Source of the DNA: Oligoflexus tunisiensis
GTDB taxonomy: Bacteria > Bdellovibrionota_B > Oligoflexia > Oligoflexales > Oligoflexaceae
DNA length: 64,000 nt
Reading direction: 5' to 3'
Assembly: GCF_001748245.1 (NCBI RefSeq)
Contig: NZ_BDFO01000001.1
Location: forward strand, 6,415,346 to 6,479,345
The position numbers were made by a program, and so were the translations under genes. A model generated the notes under the pieces. The model saw nothing but the letters and a program-made list of their open reading frames with translations, ran no database searches and was not told where the DNA came from. Below, piece after piece: positions 16,259 to 24,532 of the stretch. Numbering within the stretch: position 1 is the stretch's first letter; each line of letters begins with the position of its first letter.

Positions 16259-18334
16259 CTATTTGGCAAAAAATTTCAGCTCACGACTGTCCTGCAGCTC
16301 ACCATTGTTCTGGAGGCGGAGGAGGGTCACCAAAGTGAGTGAGGGAAGAAGGAGTGGGGTGGGGCTCATGAAGAAGGTGCGTTCGGGATGGCGTCCGATG
16401 TTTTGCAGCGGAATCCAGGATGTCCTGTCGGTTTCACAGCGCGCGCGGGCGCCGAAGCAAAGGGCCATACCGGCTGCCGTCGGGGCGGACGCCAGCACGT
16501 GCACAGCGTTCTCCTCGGGTCCGGCATCCAGCAGAGCGAGATGCAAATCGTTGGCAACCGGCTTCACGGTGACCGTGGGATCCTCGCACTGTTCGTCAGT
16601 GGCGAGGCCATGGCGCGCAAAGACCGTATTGATCAGGCAATGATTGGGTCCCGGCGTGGCGGGATTCTGATCATCATCATCGACCCGCAGAACGGCGGCA
16701 TAACTTTCCTGATAGGAATCCACCGCGAGCAGATGCCGGAAGAAGAGGCGGCCGGCATCATGCGCGCCCCGGGTCGGTCCATAGCGTTCCATCAAAGCCT
16801 GCCGCAGTTCCCAGAAAGTGCTGGCAATGATGCCACCTTCATGGTGCATGGGCCCCATATCATCGGGATAGACGCGGGTATGGCTGAGATTCCGAATAGG
16901 GGACGGATCATCAAACACAAAGTAAGGGGCTATGGCCGGATCGTTATTGTAAAACGCGGCCACGACGTCGGCGAGTCCTTCCGAGAAAGCCGGATCACGG
17001 ATCCCGCTGCTGCGTCCGACATGATCATCCAGGGCATGGCCCCATTCGTGATAGATCACATCGTTAAGCAGGGCCATGTTTGCGCAACCCTTGCCTTCCT
17101 TGTAGAGCAGCAGTTTTTGTTGTCTTGGGGAGTAGAAGGCGTTGCAGGATTGTTCGGCGAGATTCACGTTCACGATCAGCGCTTGACTCAGGAAGGGAGC
17201 GTCCGTGTCGGTCAGGAACTGTCGGGCATAGCGGTTGATTCTCTGCACAGCGACGAAGGCATTGACCGCGGCAAGCTTGGAATCATCATCCGGGAGAAAG
17301 AAACTTTCCGCCTGCTCCTGAATTCCCGCGAGGGTCAGAGTATCCGTCGCATGATTGTCAAATATCATCGCACGCGGTCCCGTCAGGCCCACACTGGATG
17401 GCTTGAATCCCGGCGGCAGCCAGGCTTCAGCACCCAGCACAAAATTTCCGCTGGGGCCATTGGCCGCGCTGAAGGACAAGGGGTAGTCGCGTGGTCCCTC
17501 TTCGGCATAGGATCGTTTCAAAGCTCGGGTAAAAATAGGCTTGGCATGCACCGCCAGCGGCCAGGCGTCCAACCACACGGCTTCTTCCGGCAGCAGGGTT
17601 GCCTGGAAATGTTCGCCGTCTATGCTCCATTCGAAGACGACTCCTTTTTGCCAAAGAAAGCGGCCTTCCTCCAGAAAGGGGATCCATTCGTGATCCACGC
17701 GCTCGACGACAAGATCACTGCGGCCCGTCAGATCCTCGAGCCAGACAGCACTTTCGTCGGCCCGATCTCCTCCGTCGGCCCGATCTCCTCCGTCGGCCCG
17801 ATCTCCTCCGTCATCCCGCGGAGCGGGAGCGGGACCGGTCACATTACTCTGCACCTCACTCAACCGCCAAAGACCCGGCACCCTTTCCACAAAAACCAGC
17901 TGCACCACATTATCCCGCACCGGCAGGCCTTGAACCTTCCGCTCATAATTCAAAAACAAACGCCCTTCATCCCGCCGCATGAACCGTTCCGCCGGCACCC
18001 ACTCCTGCACCACCAGATCACTCAGCATCGATCCATAACGTTCCGCGACATCCGCCAGCTGATCCTGCAATTCCGCGTTCCCCAGATCGGGCATCAGGCG
18101 CACATCAAATTGAATCCACGCCGCATAAGGGCTATTCCCCAGCTGCTGCACCGCATGAATTTCCGCGGCATGTCCGACCAGGGAAAGGCTTTCCGGTTCC
18201 TGCCGTGGCATGAAACGATGAAAACGTCCCCGCTCCATAAGTTCATCCAAGGGCGTCTCCGGTCCTGCCTGCCGGATATTCTCCCGGCCACAGGCTCCGA
18301 TCAAAAGCACAAGCATGAACCCAAAAACTTTCAA
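16259..18334 (-). CDS. lipoprotein metalloprotease (gluzincin, M4/M36-like)
   Basis: 691 residues if translation begins at the TTG at 18334, which follows GAGGGTGGGAC and gives a proper lipoprotein signal (KVFGFMLVLLIGAC). The zinc site HEWGH is at 429-433 and the third ligand is Glu452 in SEGLAD, the spacing of thermolysin/fungalysin-type peptidases. The N-terminal 400 residues probably act as a propeptide or beta-rich domain. A disordered linker near residues 174-191 holds a perfect hexapeptide repeat. Probably anchored in the outer membrane. The gene starts 13 bases after a small lipoprotein gene, so the two are co-transcribed. Confidence 0.8.
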   Translation of the reverse strand: MKVFGFMLVLLIGACGRENIRQAGPETPLDELMERGRFHRFMPRQEPESLSLVGHAAEIHAVQQLGNSPYAAWIQFDVRLMPDLGNAELQDQLADVAERYGSMLSDLVVQEWVPAERFMRRDEGRLFLNYERKVQGLPVRDNVVQLVFVERVPGLWRLSEVQSNVTGPAPAPRDDGGDRADGGDRADGGDRADESAVWLEDLTGRSDLVVERVDHEWIPFLEEGRFLWQKGVVFEWSIDGEHFQATLLPEEAVWLDAWPLAVHAKPIFTRALKRSYAEEGPRDYPLSFSAANGPSGNFVLGAEAWLPPGFKPSSVGLTGPRAMIFDNHATDTLTLAGIQEQAESFFLPDDDSKLAAVNAFVAVQRINRYARQFLTDTDAPFLSQALIVNVNLAEQSCNAFYSPRQQKLLLYKEGKGCANMALLNDVIYHEWGHALDDHVGRSSGIRDPAFSEGLADVVAAFYNNDPAIAPYFVFDDPSPIRNLSHTRVYPDDMGPMHHEGGIIASTFWELRQALMERYGPTRGAHDAGRLFFRHLLAVDSYQESYAAVLRVDDDDQNPATPGPNHCLINTVFARHGLATDEQCEDPTVTVKPVANDLHLALLDAGPEENAVHVLASAPTAAGMALCFGARARCETDRTSWIPLQNIGRHPERTFFMSPTPLLLPSLTLVTLLRLQNNGELQDSRELKFFAK
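17761..17814 (-). repeat. 18-bp tandem repeat, three copies, inside the metalloprotease gene
   Basis: Unit CCCGATCTCCTCCGTCGG occurs at 17761-17778 and 17779-17796 with no mismatch and a third time at 17797-17814 with two end changes. In frame, each unit encodes the hexapeptide DGGDRA, so copy-number change would alter linker length without a frameshift. Confidence 0.9.
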
Positions 18335-18347
18335 CGTCCCACCCTCA

Positions 18348-18611
18348 TCAATCCACGGACACGACATCATAAGCACTGCTGCCAACAAAGGTCCGACCTG
18401 ACCAGCGTTCCAGCCTTTGGCCCGGAATGATCAGGACACCGTTTTTATCCACCGACGGCTCCAGCGACGCCGCATATTCCAACTGCACCGCACGGCGCGG
18501 AGACTCGGTGTTCTTGCGTTTTTCATTGGTTTCAGAAGGATTCCAGGATGAACCACACGCGCTGGAAACTATTACCAACAGGAAATAAGTTAAGCCGTGC
18601 CGTAATTTCAT
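18348..18611 (-). CDS. small lipoprotein
   Basis: 87 residues from the ATG at 18611, with AGGA eight bases upstream. The signal peptide ends in a lipobox, VSSAC, so the mature protein is probably lipid-anchored and about 68 residues long. The remainder is polar, with no recognised domain. It is the upstream member of a pair with the metalloprotease and might be a propeptide-like inhibitor or assembly partner, but nothing in the sequence shows this. Confidence 0.6.
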   Translation of the reverse strand: MKLRHGLTYFLLVIVSSACGSSWNPSETNEKRKNTESPRRAVQLEYAASLEPSVDKNGVLIIPGQRLERWSGRTFVGSSAYDVVSVD

Positions 18612-18825
18612 TTCCACTTTCCTCTAGACGTGGCTTCCAGCTGAGTTGTCGGAGCGCTGGGGAAAACCTTTAAAAATTCCTTACGATCTGTAGAATTCTC
18701 AAGACTTATTCCCCATGGTACTTCCCGAATTCCCCAACTTTATCGCCAACCGAAACTTCTGCCGCTTAAGTCAGCATCTGGTCGCCCGATGGGAAGTCAC
18801 TCTGTACAGTTGAGGAGGAACATAC

Positions 18826-19548
18826 ATGCTGTTTCAAACCTGGCGGCGGATGGCTGCCCTCTTCGTGGTGACGACGTTCGGGATGTCCCAGACCGCTGCC
18901 GCTCAAACGCCCGTAGCCACCCCGATTCCGATGGTGAAACAAGCCGATCTCGCCCGCACGGAACGGCGTTCTTCCAAAAGCAATAAAGGCAAGAGCTTCA
19001 GCAGCGAGAAGAAAAACTTCAAAAACTTCTCCTACGCCTATCTTCTGCCCTTTGGCGTAGGTCAGTTCGAACGCGATAAGACCATACTGGGCACAGCGCT
19101 GGCTACGACTCAGGCGGGCTTTCTTCTGCTGTATTTTGATCGACTCAACGCCGTGCGTTCATCGAACGCCGATGCTGCCGACGTCATGCGTGGTGTGAAT
19201 CCCGCCACGGCCGGCAATGATCCAACCATCGTCTCCTTTCTCGATTCCAACGAGAAATTCACCCTGCAGGCTCAGCAGCAGGCGAACATGGCTTTGATCG
19301 GCTTCTTTGCCCTTTATACAGCTGGCGTTGTGGAAGCGGTCTTTGATCCCTTTGGAAAGATGGGCAAAGCGAGCGGCAAGAGGAAGAAGCCAAGAACCAG
19401 GAACGCCTCCAACGAGGAGGGCACGTCAAGCCTGGTGCAGGATCTGCGTGAGGAGGAGAGGGAAAGCCGGGTCGGTGTGTTCTATCAACCGACCGCGGGC
19501 GCGGGCACAGCCCCGGCTGTGGGACTGTCCGTGCAGAAGCCGTTCTAA
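18826..19548 (+). CDS. exported hypothetical protein with two hydrophobic segments
   Basis: 240 residues with strong AGGAGG seven bases before the ATG. The signal peptide ends near TAAAQ. Residues about 70-105 (SYAYLLPFGVGQFERDK, then LGTALATTQAGFLLLYFD) and 153-170 are hydrophobic and resemble the glycine/aromatic pattern of small DUF5683-like membrane proteins, though this is a weak match. The tail is basic, then acidic, and ends in Phe. The gene converges on pepQ with one base between stops. A CTGTACAGT sequence lies just upstream at 18802-18810. Confidence 0.55.
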   Translation: MLFQTWRRMAALFVVTTFGMSQTAAAQTPVATPIPMVKQADLARTERRSSKSNKGKSFSSEKKNFKNFSYAYLLPFGVGQFERDKTILGTALATTQAGFLLLYFDRLNAVRSSNADAADVMRGVNPATAGNDPTIVSFLDSNEKFTLQAQQQANMALIGFFALYTAGVVEAVFDPFGKMGKASGKRKKPRTRNASNEEGTSSLVQDLREEERESRVGVFYQPTAGAGTAPAVGLSVQKPF

Positions 19549-19549
19549 A

Positions 19550-20860
19550 TCAGGGCAGAAACTCACGCGTGATATTGCGTATCCCCTGATCGTGAATGTG
19601 AATGTTATCCTCGATGCGAATGCCCCCACAGGGCATCAGGCGATCGATCAAGGCCCAATTTAAATTCCGACTGTTCGGTCCCTGACGAATGGGATCGAGC
19701 AGCATCTTGATGAAATACACGCCGGGTTCAATCGTCACCACGGTTCCCGGCTGCAAGGGACGGGTCGTCCGCAGTTTTGGAAAACGCGGATCGGGAGCCG
19801 AGACGGCCCCTTCGCGATCCAGCTGCTTGCCGCCCACATCATGCACAAAGACGCCGAGCATATGCCCGAGTCCATGCGGGAAGAAGGCCATCGTAAGACC
19901 CAGATCAATGGCCTTTTGCGCATCACAGTCCAGAATAATCTTGTGACGAATGAGCAGCTCAGCAATCCGCTGATGCGCCAGCACATGCAGATCACCCATC
20001 AGGATATTGGGTGTAATCGCCGCGACCAGACCGGCCTGAAGCGTCGTCATATCCGTGAGCAGCTCCTGAAATTCCTCGGGCGCGTCCTCGGTCGCATAGG
20101 TGCGGGTGATATCCGCTCCATAGCCGCGGCTGGTGGCTCCGGCATCGATCAGGAGAACCTTGCCGTTGTGCACTTCATCGCGCTTGGCCGCGTAATGCAG
20201 ATAGGCCGCCTTCTCGTTCAGGGCGATAATATTTTCATAAGGCAGGTCCTGCTCCTGACTGCGGGCCGCCTGCATATAGGCGAAGTGAATATCGAGTTCA
20301 CTTCCACCCTGACGAAACGCACGTTCAGCTGCCTTGTGACCTGCTGCCGCTTTCCGCGTGGCTTCCACGAGGCATTGAATTTCATAAGGAGATTTCACCA
20401 GCCGCTGCCAGTTAAGGCGCGGCACCAGTCCTTCCACAGCCACGAGCAATCCGGCTTTGCGGGCTCTTTCCACTTCGGGTCCGTGATAGGCGATGCGGCG
20501 TCCCTGCGCCAGGCCTTCCCAGAGTTTGTCCTCTTCCTTGATGATCTGCACCTGAAAGGAATCACCCCAAAAATCCGGCTCGAATGGCTTCGCTTCGTGC
20601 CAGAAATCAGCCGGCTGATAAAGCCGCAGCTCAGGCTTCTGCCCCGGAATAAACAGCAGAACGTGCTGACATCCTTCCATGGGACACCAGTGACGGAAAT
20701 GGTGACTGCTGCGAAAGGGTGGATTCTGATCATCTTCAAAATACCAGGCCGGGGTTCCTGCGCTTAACACGAGGCCGTCCAGCTTCAGCTCAGCCAGGGT
20801 TTTGGCTGTTTCTGTCTGCAGGGTTTGCAGATGGTCTTGAAAGAGTTCTCGTAAACCCAT
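19550..20860 (-). CDS. pepQ: Xaa-Pro dipeptidase (prolidase)
   Basis: Cytoplasmic M24 metallopeptidase splitting dipeptides with C-terminal proline. 436 residues from the ATG at 20860; the start was chosen because MGLRELFQDHLQTLQ lines up with the PepQ N-terminus. Metal-site segments are present: LLIDAGATSRGYGADITRTY (two Asp), HGLGHMLGVFVHDVGG (His), VTIEPGVYF (Glu) and GGIRIEDNIHI (Glu). Length fits the family. Its first 76 bases overlap the end of miaE in another frame, so it is probably translated by coupling; AGGAG lies ten bases upstream. Confidence 0.93.
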   Translation of the reverse strand: MGLRELFQDHLQTLQTETAKTLAELKLDGLVLSAGTPAWYFEDDQNPPFRSSHHFRHWCPMEGCQHVLLFIPGQKPELRLYQPADFWHEAKPFEPDFWGDSFQVQIIKEEDKLWEGLAQGRRIAYHGPEVERARKAGLLVAVEGLVPRLNWQRLVKSPYEIQCLVEATRKAAAGHKAAERAFRQGGSELDIHFAYMQAARSQEQDLPYENIIALNEKAAYLHYAAKRDEVHNGKVLLIDAGATSRGYGADITRTYATEDAPEEFQELLTDMTTLQAGLVAAITPNILMGDLHVLAHQRIAELLIRHKIILDCDAQKAIDLGLTMAFFPHGLGHMLGVFVHDVGGKQLDREGAVSAPDPRFPKLRTTRPLQPGTVVTIEPGVYFIKMLLDPIRQGPNSRNLNWALIDRLMPCGGIRIEDNIHIHDQGIRNITREFLP

Positions 20861-21468
20861 GGCGCACATACTCCTGATTGATGAACCGCCGCTCGAAGAG
20901 GCACAGCGAGCATCGCTGCTGTTTCCACATCGAGCAGGTACTGTAAACGATCAAAAACTTGTTGCTCAGAAAAATAATGACGAGCCAGCCGCAGAAAAAC
21001 CCGGAAATGTCCGGCTTCCTCGCGTGCCAGTCGTTGATAAAAAGGGGCGAGCTCCGGATCCTCCAGACCTGCAGCCACGATGGTAAAACGCTCGCAGCTG
21101 CGGGCTTCAATCAAACAGGCCACCAGCAGGCGATCCAGAAAATACTCCTGCCTGCTATGTCTCACTGGCTTAAGCAGGGCGGAAACGTAAGGATCCCGCT
21201 CATCGACCGCGAGCGGAATACCGCGTTTGTGCAGGATGCGATAGACCTCGTGAAAGTGAGCCAATTCCTCCTTGGCAAGGCAGATCATGGGCTCAATGAG
21301 GGCCTCATGATCGGGAAATTTGTTGACCATCGACATGGCCATGGCCGAAGCTTTACGCTCGCAGGAGGCATGATCCTGCATAAAAGCCGGAAAATCACGC
21401 ATGACCACCTCGAACCAGCCCGCCGGCGTTGGTTCGCGAAGTGGCATTTTGTCCAGAACAAGGCTCAT
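20785..21468 (-). CDS. miaE: tRNA-(ms2io6A)-hydroxylase
   Basis: Di-iron monooxygenase that hydroxylates the isopentenyl group of ms2i6A37 in tRNA. 227 residues from the ATG at 21468, with AAGGG seven bases upstream. The ferritin-like iron ligands are visible as two ExxH pairs: EELAHFHEV (about 70) and REEAGHFRVF (about 150), with other Glu residues at SCERKAS and EARSCERF. Family members end near residue 200; here a tail of about 25 residues (from GVCAPWV) continues into the start of pepQ. No miaB or miaA is in the window. Confidence 0.9.
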   Translation of the reverse strand: MSLVLDKMPLREPTPAGWFEVVMRDFPAFMQDHASCERKASAMAMSMVNKFPDHEALIEPMICLAKEELAHFHEVYRILHKRGIPLAVDERDPYVSALLKPVRHSRQEYFLDRLLVACLIEARSCERFTIVAAGLEDPELAPFYQRLAREEAGHFRVFLRLARHYFSEQQVFDRLQYLLDVETAAMLAVPLRAAVHQSGVCAPWVYENSFKTICKPCRQKQPKPWLS

Positions 21469-21643
21469 CAAAATCCCTTGGTTTCACCCCGCTTCTAGCT
21501 ATACATCGAGCCTCGGCGAAGATCCATTTTTAAAATACATATGTAAAATCAGTATGTTAAAATCAAAACGAGGCCATTTTCTCAACGATTCCACTTTTTT
21601 TCCGAAAACGGGACAGACTCAAAGCCGTCAACCCGAGGCCTGG

Positions 21644-22669
21644 ATGAACGCGAATCCTTTGAAAACCTGCAATACCTGTGGTCGCAAATTCATGGCGCCT
21701 GAGGATTTTCTGAAGAACACTTCGCGCTGGCGGGTGTGTGACTCGGGACATCTGTGGTTCAATTGTGCCTGCAATTCGACCAATATGATCATCAAAGGCA
21801 AATACGATTGGTATAATCCGACGAAACAACTGAGTGGAGCAGCGCAGTCGGTCTTCAATCAGCTGCCCAATATTAAGGATCTGCCGCGGATTCCCAGTCA
21901 TGTCATGGAAATCCAGACTCTGATCCAGGATGAAAACACCTCGGCCGTGAAACTGGCGACCGTTGCCAAACGTGATCCGCTGCTGGCCACGCACGTTTTG
22001 AAAATCGCCAATAACCTCGTCTCCACGCGCGGCACCAAAATCGAGTCACTGGCTCATGCGATTACCTTCATCGGCATCAATGCCCTGAAGGATATCGTGC
22101 TGGTCGCAGCGTTGAAAACCTTCAAACTCAACTGCAAGGTGTTCGACGCGGAACGCTTCTGGGAACATAACTTCATCGTGGGACGCGCCGCCGAGTTTCT
22201 GGGAAAACATTTCAAACTCGATCTTGTCCCGGATGAAGTTTATATCGCCGGAAGCGTCGCTAATATTGGCAAGATCGTGCTGGCCATGTGCATGCCTGAA
22301 GTCGCGGATCGATATGCCACGGAGCTGAATGATCTCTCCAAGCTCGGAACCTGGGCGGATGCCGAGGTTCGCAACGGCGGCTTTCAGCACACCGTGCTCG
22401 GTGAAATCGGGGCGATGTTCTGGGGTTTTCCCGAGCATGTGACCGAGGCGATCGCCTTCCATCACAAGATGCCGGTTGTGAACGATGCCGTGCCTCTGAC
22501 ACTGACCGAAGTGGTGGGATTGGCCAATCAGGTGGCTCACTGGATTCAGCTGGAGCCCAACCAGATGGATGAGAAACTTTACAAAGCTTTCTGTGCCCGA
22601 TTCAGACTGAATGAACAGGCGGCGGACAAGCTGGTTGAAGAGATGATGGCATTCCGAACGGCCGCCTGA
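21644..22669 (+). CDS. HDOD-domain signalling protein with N-terminal Cys cluster
   Basis: 341 residues from the ATG at 21644 (GAGG five bases upstream); earlier in-frame starts at 21401 and 21554 lack support. An N-terminal zinc-ribbon-like cluster (Cys9, Cys12, Cys32, His36, Cys41, Cys43) precedes an HDOD domain from about residue 78 to 280, beginning LPNIKDLPRIPSHVMEI and including DPLLATHVLKIANN and EHNFIVGRAAEFL. HDOD proteins are HD-related but usually lack phosphodiesterase activity and act in signalling, often with c-di-GMP systems. The cysteine cluster is the unusual part. Stands alone. Confidence 0.85.
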   Translation: MNANPLKTCNTCGRKFMAPEDFLKNTSRWRVCDSGHLWFNCACNSTNMIIKGKYDWYNPTKQLSGAAQSVFNQLPNIKDLPRIPSHVMEIQTLIQDENTSAVKLATVAKRDPLLATHVLKIANNLVSTRGTKIESLAHAITFIGINALKDIVLVAALKTFKLNCKVFDAERFWEHNFIVGRAAEFLGKHFKLDLVPDEVYIAGSVANIGKIVLAMCMPEVADRYATELNDLSKLGTWADAEVRNGGFQHTVLGEIGAMFWGFPEHVTEAIAFHHKMPVVNDAVPLTLTEVVGLANQVAHWIQLEPNQMDEKLYKAFCARFRLNEQAADKLVEEMMAFRTAA

Positions 22670-22679
22670 GAAGCGGCCG
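22659..22679 (+). terminator. hairpin across the stop of the HDOD gene
   Basis: CGGCCGC/GCGGCCG, seven perfect pairs with loop CTGAGAA that contains the stop codon. No T-run follows; it lies between convergent genes, so a role in ending transcription is possible. Confidence 0.35.
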
Positions 22680-22701
22680 CCGACGAGCCTCACCATCACA
22701 C

Positions 22702-22944
22702 TCAGAACCGCGGCTTGGGCTTCTTCCCGGCCGCAGGATTCATCCCTGGCACAAGACCCTGGGCAATCATCCGATCGCCTGCAGCTTTCAAATTCCGACT
22801 CGTGATGAACAGATCAAACAGCTGATCACTGATCTGCTGCAAAGCCTCATGTGACATCACATAACCAAACTTCGATTCCTGCACAGCATCCACAATAATT
22901 TCGCGAATCGCCGAACGGGTGGCGACTTCAAAGGCTCCGGCCAT
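22702..22944 (-). CDS. small hypothetical protein
   Basis: 80 residues from the ATG at 22944, with GGAGGGCAGG upstream. No signal peptide or membrane segment. It is mostly helical by composition (FEVATRSAIREIIVDAVQ, then HEALQQISDQLFDLF), ending in a basic Pro/Lys tail. Not recognised. Stands alone, converging on the HDOD gene. Confidence 0.55.
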   Translation of the reverse strand: MAGAFEVATRSAIREIIVDAVQESKFGYVMSHEALQQISDQLFDLFITSRNLKAAGDRMIAQGLVPGMNPAAGKKPKPRF

Positions 22945-23108
22945 GGACCTGCCCTCCAATCTGGGTTCTTCCCATTATCTCATGAAGATCAGGGCAAAAA
23001 TTTCCTCCCAAAAAAATCATAAGTTCCTTGGCTCGATTTTAAAAAAATTTTGCCGAAAGACCTGAAGATCTTTGATGTCAGGAAACGAAGCGCAAGGAGG
23101 ACTGGGAT

Positions 23109-23180
23109 ATGCGGTGGTTATACAATTTCAGCATACTCTTCTGTTGCTATTTCTGGATGCACGGGACCCTTATTGGGTGA
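23109..23180 (+). CDS. possible 23-residue hydrophobic peptide
   Basis: ATG at 23109 is preceded by a perfect AAGGAGG at 23094-23100, eight bases away, the strongest ribosome site in this region. The frame encodes a very hydrophobic, aromatic peptide (MRWLYNFSILFCCYFWM and six more residues) ending at TGA 23178-23180. It is either a small membrane peptide or the 5' end of a gene cut off by the adjacent tnpB element, whose coding end lies 12 bases further on. Confidence 0.35.
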   Translation: MRWLYNFSILFCCYFWMHGTLIG

Positions 23181-23192
23181 CGTCCTCGCCAA

Positions 23193-24287
23193 CTAAACGC
23201 TAATCGCGTTATAGTCGGTGCTTCCCTTGGGAGAAAACGAAACCCTTTCCTCCCTCAGCGTTCCACGCCCGGAACGGAGAATGTATATGGCTGAGTTGAT
23301 GTCGCGATCATGGACCGCTCCACAACTCTGACAAGTCCACTCTCTTATACTCAACCCACTGAGTCCACTCGGACCGCATCGCGAGAGGCAAGCCGAGCAA
23401 GTGACAGTCGAGAATTTCTCGCTCACTTTGAGCACGATTCCTCCACGCCTCAGGGACTTATATTGGAGAAATACAAATATCTGATACCAACCCGCATCAA
23501 GAACGCCTTTGGCCATCCTTGTTTGAGCCAGTTTTGATGAATCGGCATCGCCAAAATAGATGGTGTTGTAGCGCTTTGAAAGACTATGGGAAGCCTTGTG
23601 GTTCCAGTCCTGGCGTTTATTTTTAATCTTTGCATGAATGGCCTTCGCGAGACGCTTTTTTTTATGGCGCTGGGCTTTTGCCAGCTTCTCTTCGAAATCT
23701 CGCGTTAGATTCTCACGCTCGAATTTCTCGCCATCTGACGTTGTCAGCACTGTCTTTATGCCAGGATCGATACCAATATCCAGGTTTGGAGCCAAAGGCA
23801 GCATCGCGATTTCATCTGCGACCTCAAGAGTCAGATTCAGATACCAACGACCACGAGAGTCCTCGGCAAACGATCCTGTCTTGATCTCTGCTCCTGCTGG
23901 AAGTTTTCTATGCTCCCACAGACGGAACTTGAGACCATGATAGGTGATATAATCGCCACAATATTTCGCTGTTTGGCCGTTGAAAGGTATCCAGCCCAGG
24001 TTCTTGCGCCCCGTGCGAAACCGAACTCGCTTTTTGGCTTTCTGTGTCCGAAGCAGGCACTCATAGGCCACAGCCTGGATGGTCTGCGAATTGATGTCGA
24101 GTTCCCTGGATGCGCCTTTGGTCAGTGCATGCAAATCATTTTTGCTTGTGTATTTTCGTGATCGACGCCAGTTCTCGCGAATGATCTCGTTGGCAAAGTT
24201 CCAAACAAAGTTCACCTGACCCGCAAGCTTTTTTAGCTTATCTCGTTGATTACCGTCTTTAAGCCTGTAGCGATAGGTCAGAACCAT
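23193..24287 (-). CDS. tnpB: TnpB, RNA-guided nuclease of an IS200/IS605-type element
   Basis: 364 residues. The N-terminal wedge/REC part begins with LTYRYRLKDGN. The RuvC-I Asp is Asp174 in GIDPGIK; a zinc finger uses CSAC (297-300) and CQSC (319-322); RuvC-III is Asp329 in HDRDIN. At RuvC-II, where the family usually has VEDL, the sequence reads FGDAD (245-249), so the canonical Glu is Gly246. This belongs to a TnpB branch with SSKLA after the motif; Glu290 (KVSEKFST) may substitute. TnpB makes guide-directed cuts using an omega RNA from the gene's 3' end. No tnpA is nearby, so this is a solo element; its ends are not resolved. Confidence 0.9.
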   Translation of the reverse strand: MVLTYRYRLKDGNQRDKLKKLAGQVNFVWNFANEIIRENWRRSRKYTSKNDLHALTKGASRELDINSQTIQAVAYECLLRTQKAKKRVRFRTGRKNLGWIPFNGQTAKYCGDYITYHGLKFRLWEHRKLPAGAEIKTGSFAEDSRGRWYLNLTLEVADEIAMLPLAPNLDIGIDPGIKTVLTTSDGEKFERENLTRDFEEKLAKAQRHKKKRLAKAIHAKIKNKRQDWNHKASHSLSKRYNTIYFGDADSSKLAQTRMAKGVLDAGWYQIFVFLQYKSLRRGGIVLKVSEKFSTVTCSACLSRCGPSGLSGLSIREWTCQSCGAVHDRDINSAIYILRSGRGTLREERVSFSPKGSTDYNAISV

Positions 24288-24482
24288 ACTTTCCTCTGGT
24301 GCCTTCGAGGCTTATAACCGGACACCCCAGGCTCTGTCAATCTCCGATGATGGGAGATAGCCGAGGCCCTTATATCTCCAACCAAACGCGTCTTTTTCCT
24401 CACCGGTTCGGGACGGATTATGGTTGGAGTATTACGGTCCTGGTCGATAAACCAGCCACCCGGGTCGCCGGATCACAGGACG
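24288..24482. other. non-coding stretch between tnpB and the act operon terminator
   Basis: 195 bases. It should contain the left end of the tnpB element. No gene with a start is supported. An open frame through it (containing GTDYGWSITVLVDKPATRVA on the plus strand) looks protein-like but has no convincing start and reads into the terminator; it could be the remnant of a gene displaced by the insertion. Confidence 0.3.
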
Positions 24483-24508
24483 AAAAAAAAGCCGGCATCA
24501 AGCCGGCT
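24483..24508 (-). terminator. intrinsic terminator of the act operon
   Basis: On the minus strand AGCCGGC, loop TTGAT, GCCGGCT, then an uninterrupted T-run, 25 bases after the actF stop. The T-rich sequence on the other strand (TCTTTTGTTTTT) means it can also stop rightward transcription. Confidence 0.85.
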
Positions 24509-24532
24509 CTTTTGTTTTTGAAACTCAGGATA

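Noticed and set aside
17761..17814. CRISPR-like repeat
   Set aside because: Only three adjacent copies with no spacers, inside a coding frame; it is a peptide repeat. No CRISPR array was seen in the window.
21401..21643. Longer N-terminus of the HDOD protein
   Set aside because: It would overlap miaE's promoter region and has no ribosome site; the ATG at 21644 has GAGG at proper spacing and begins the Cys cluster.
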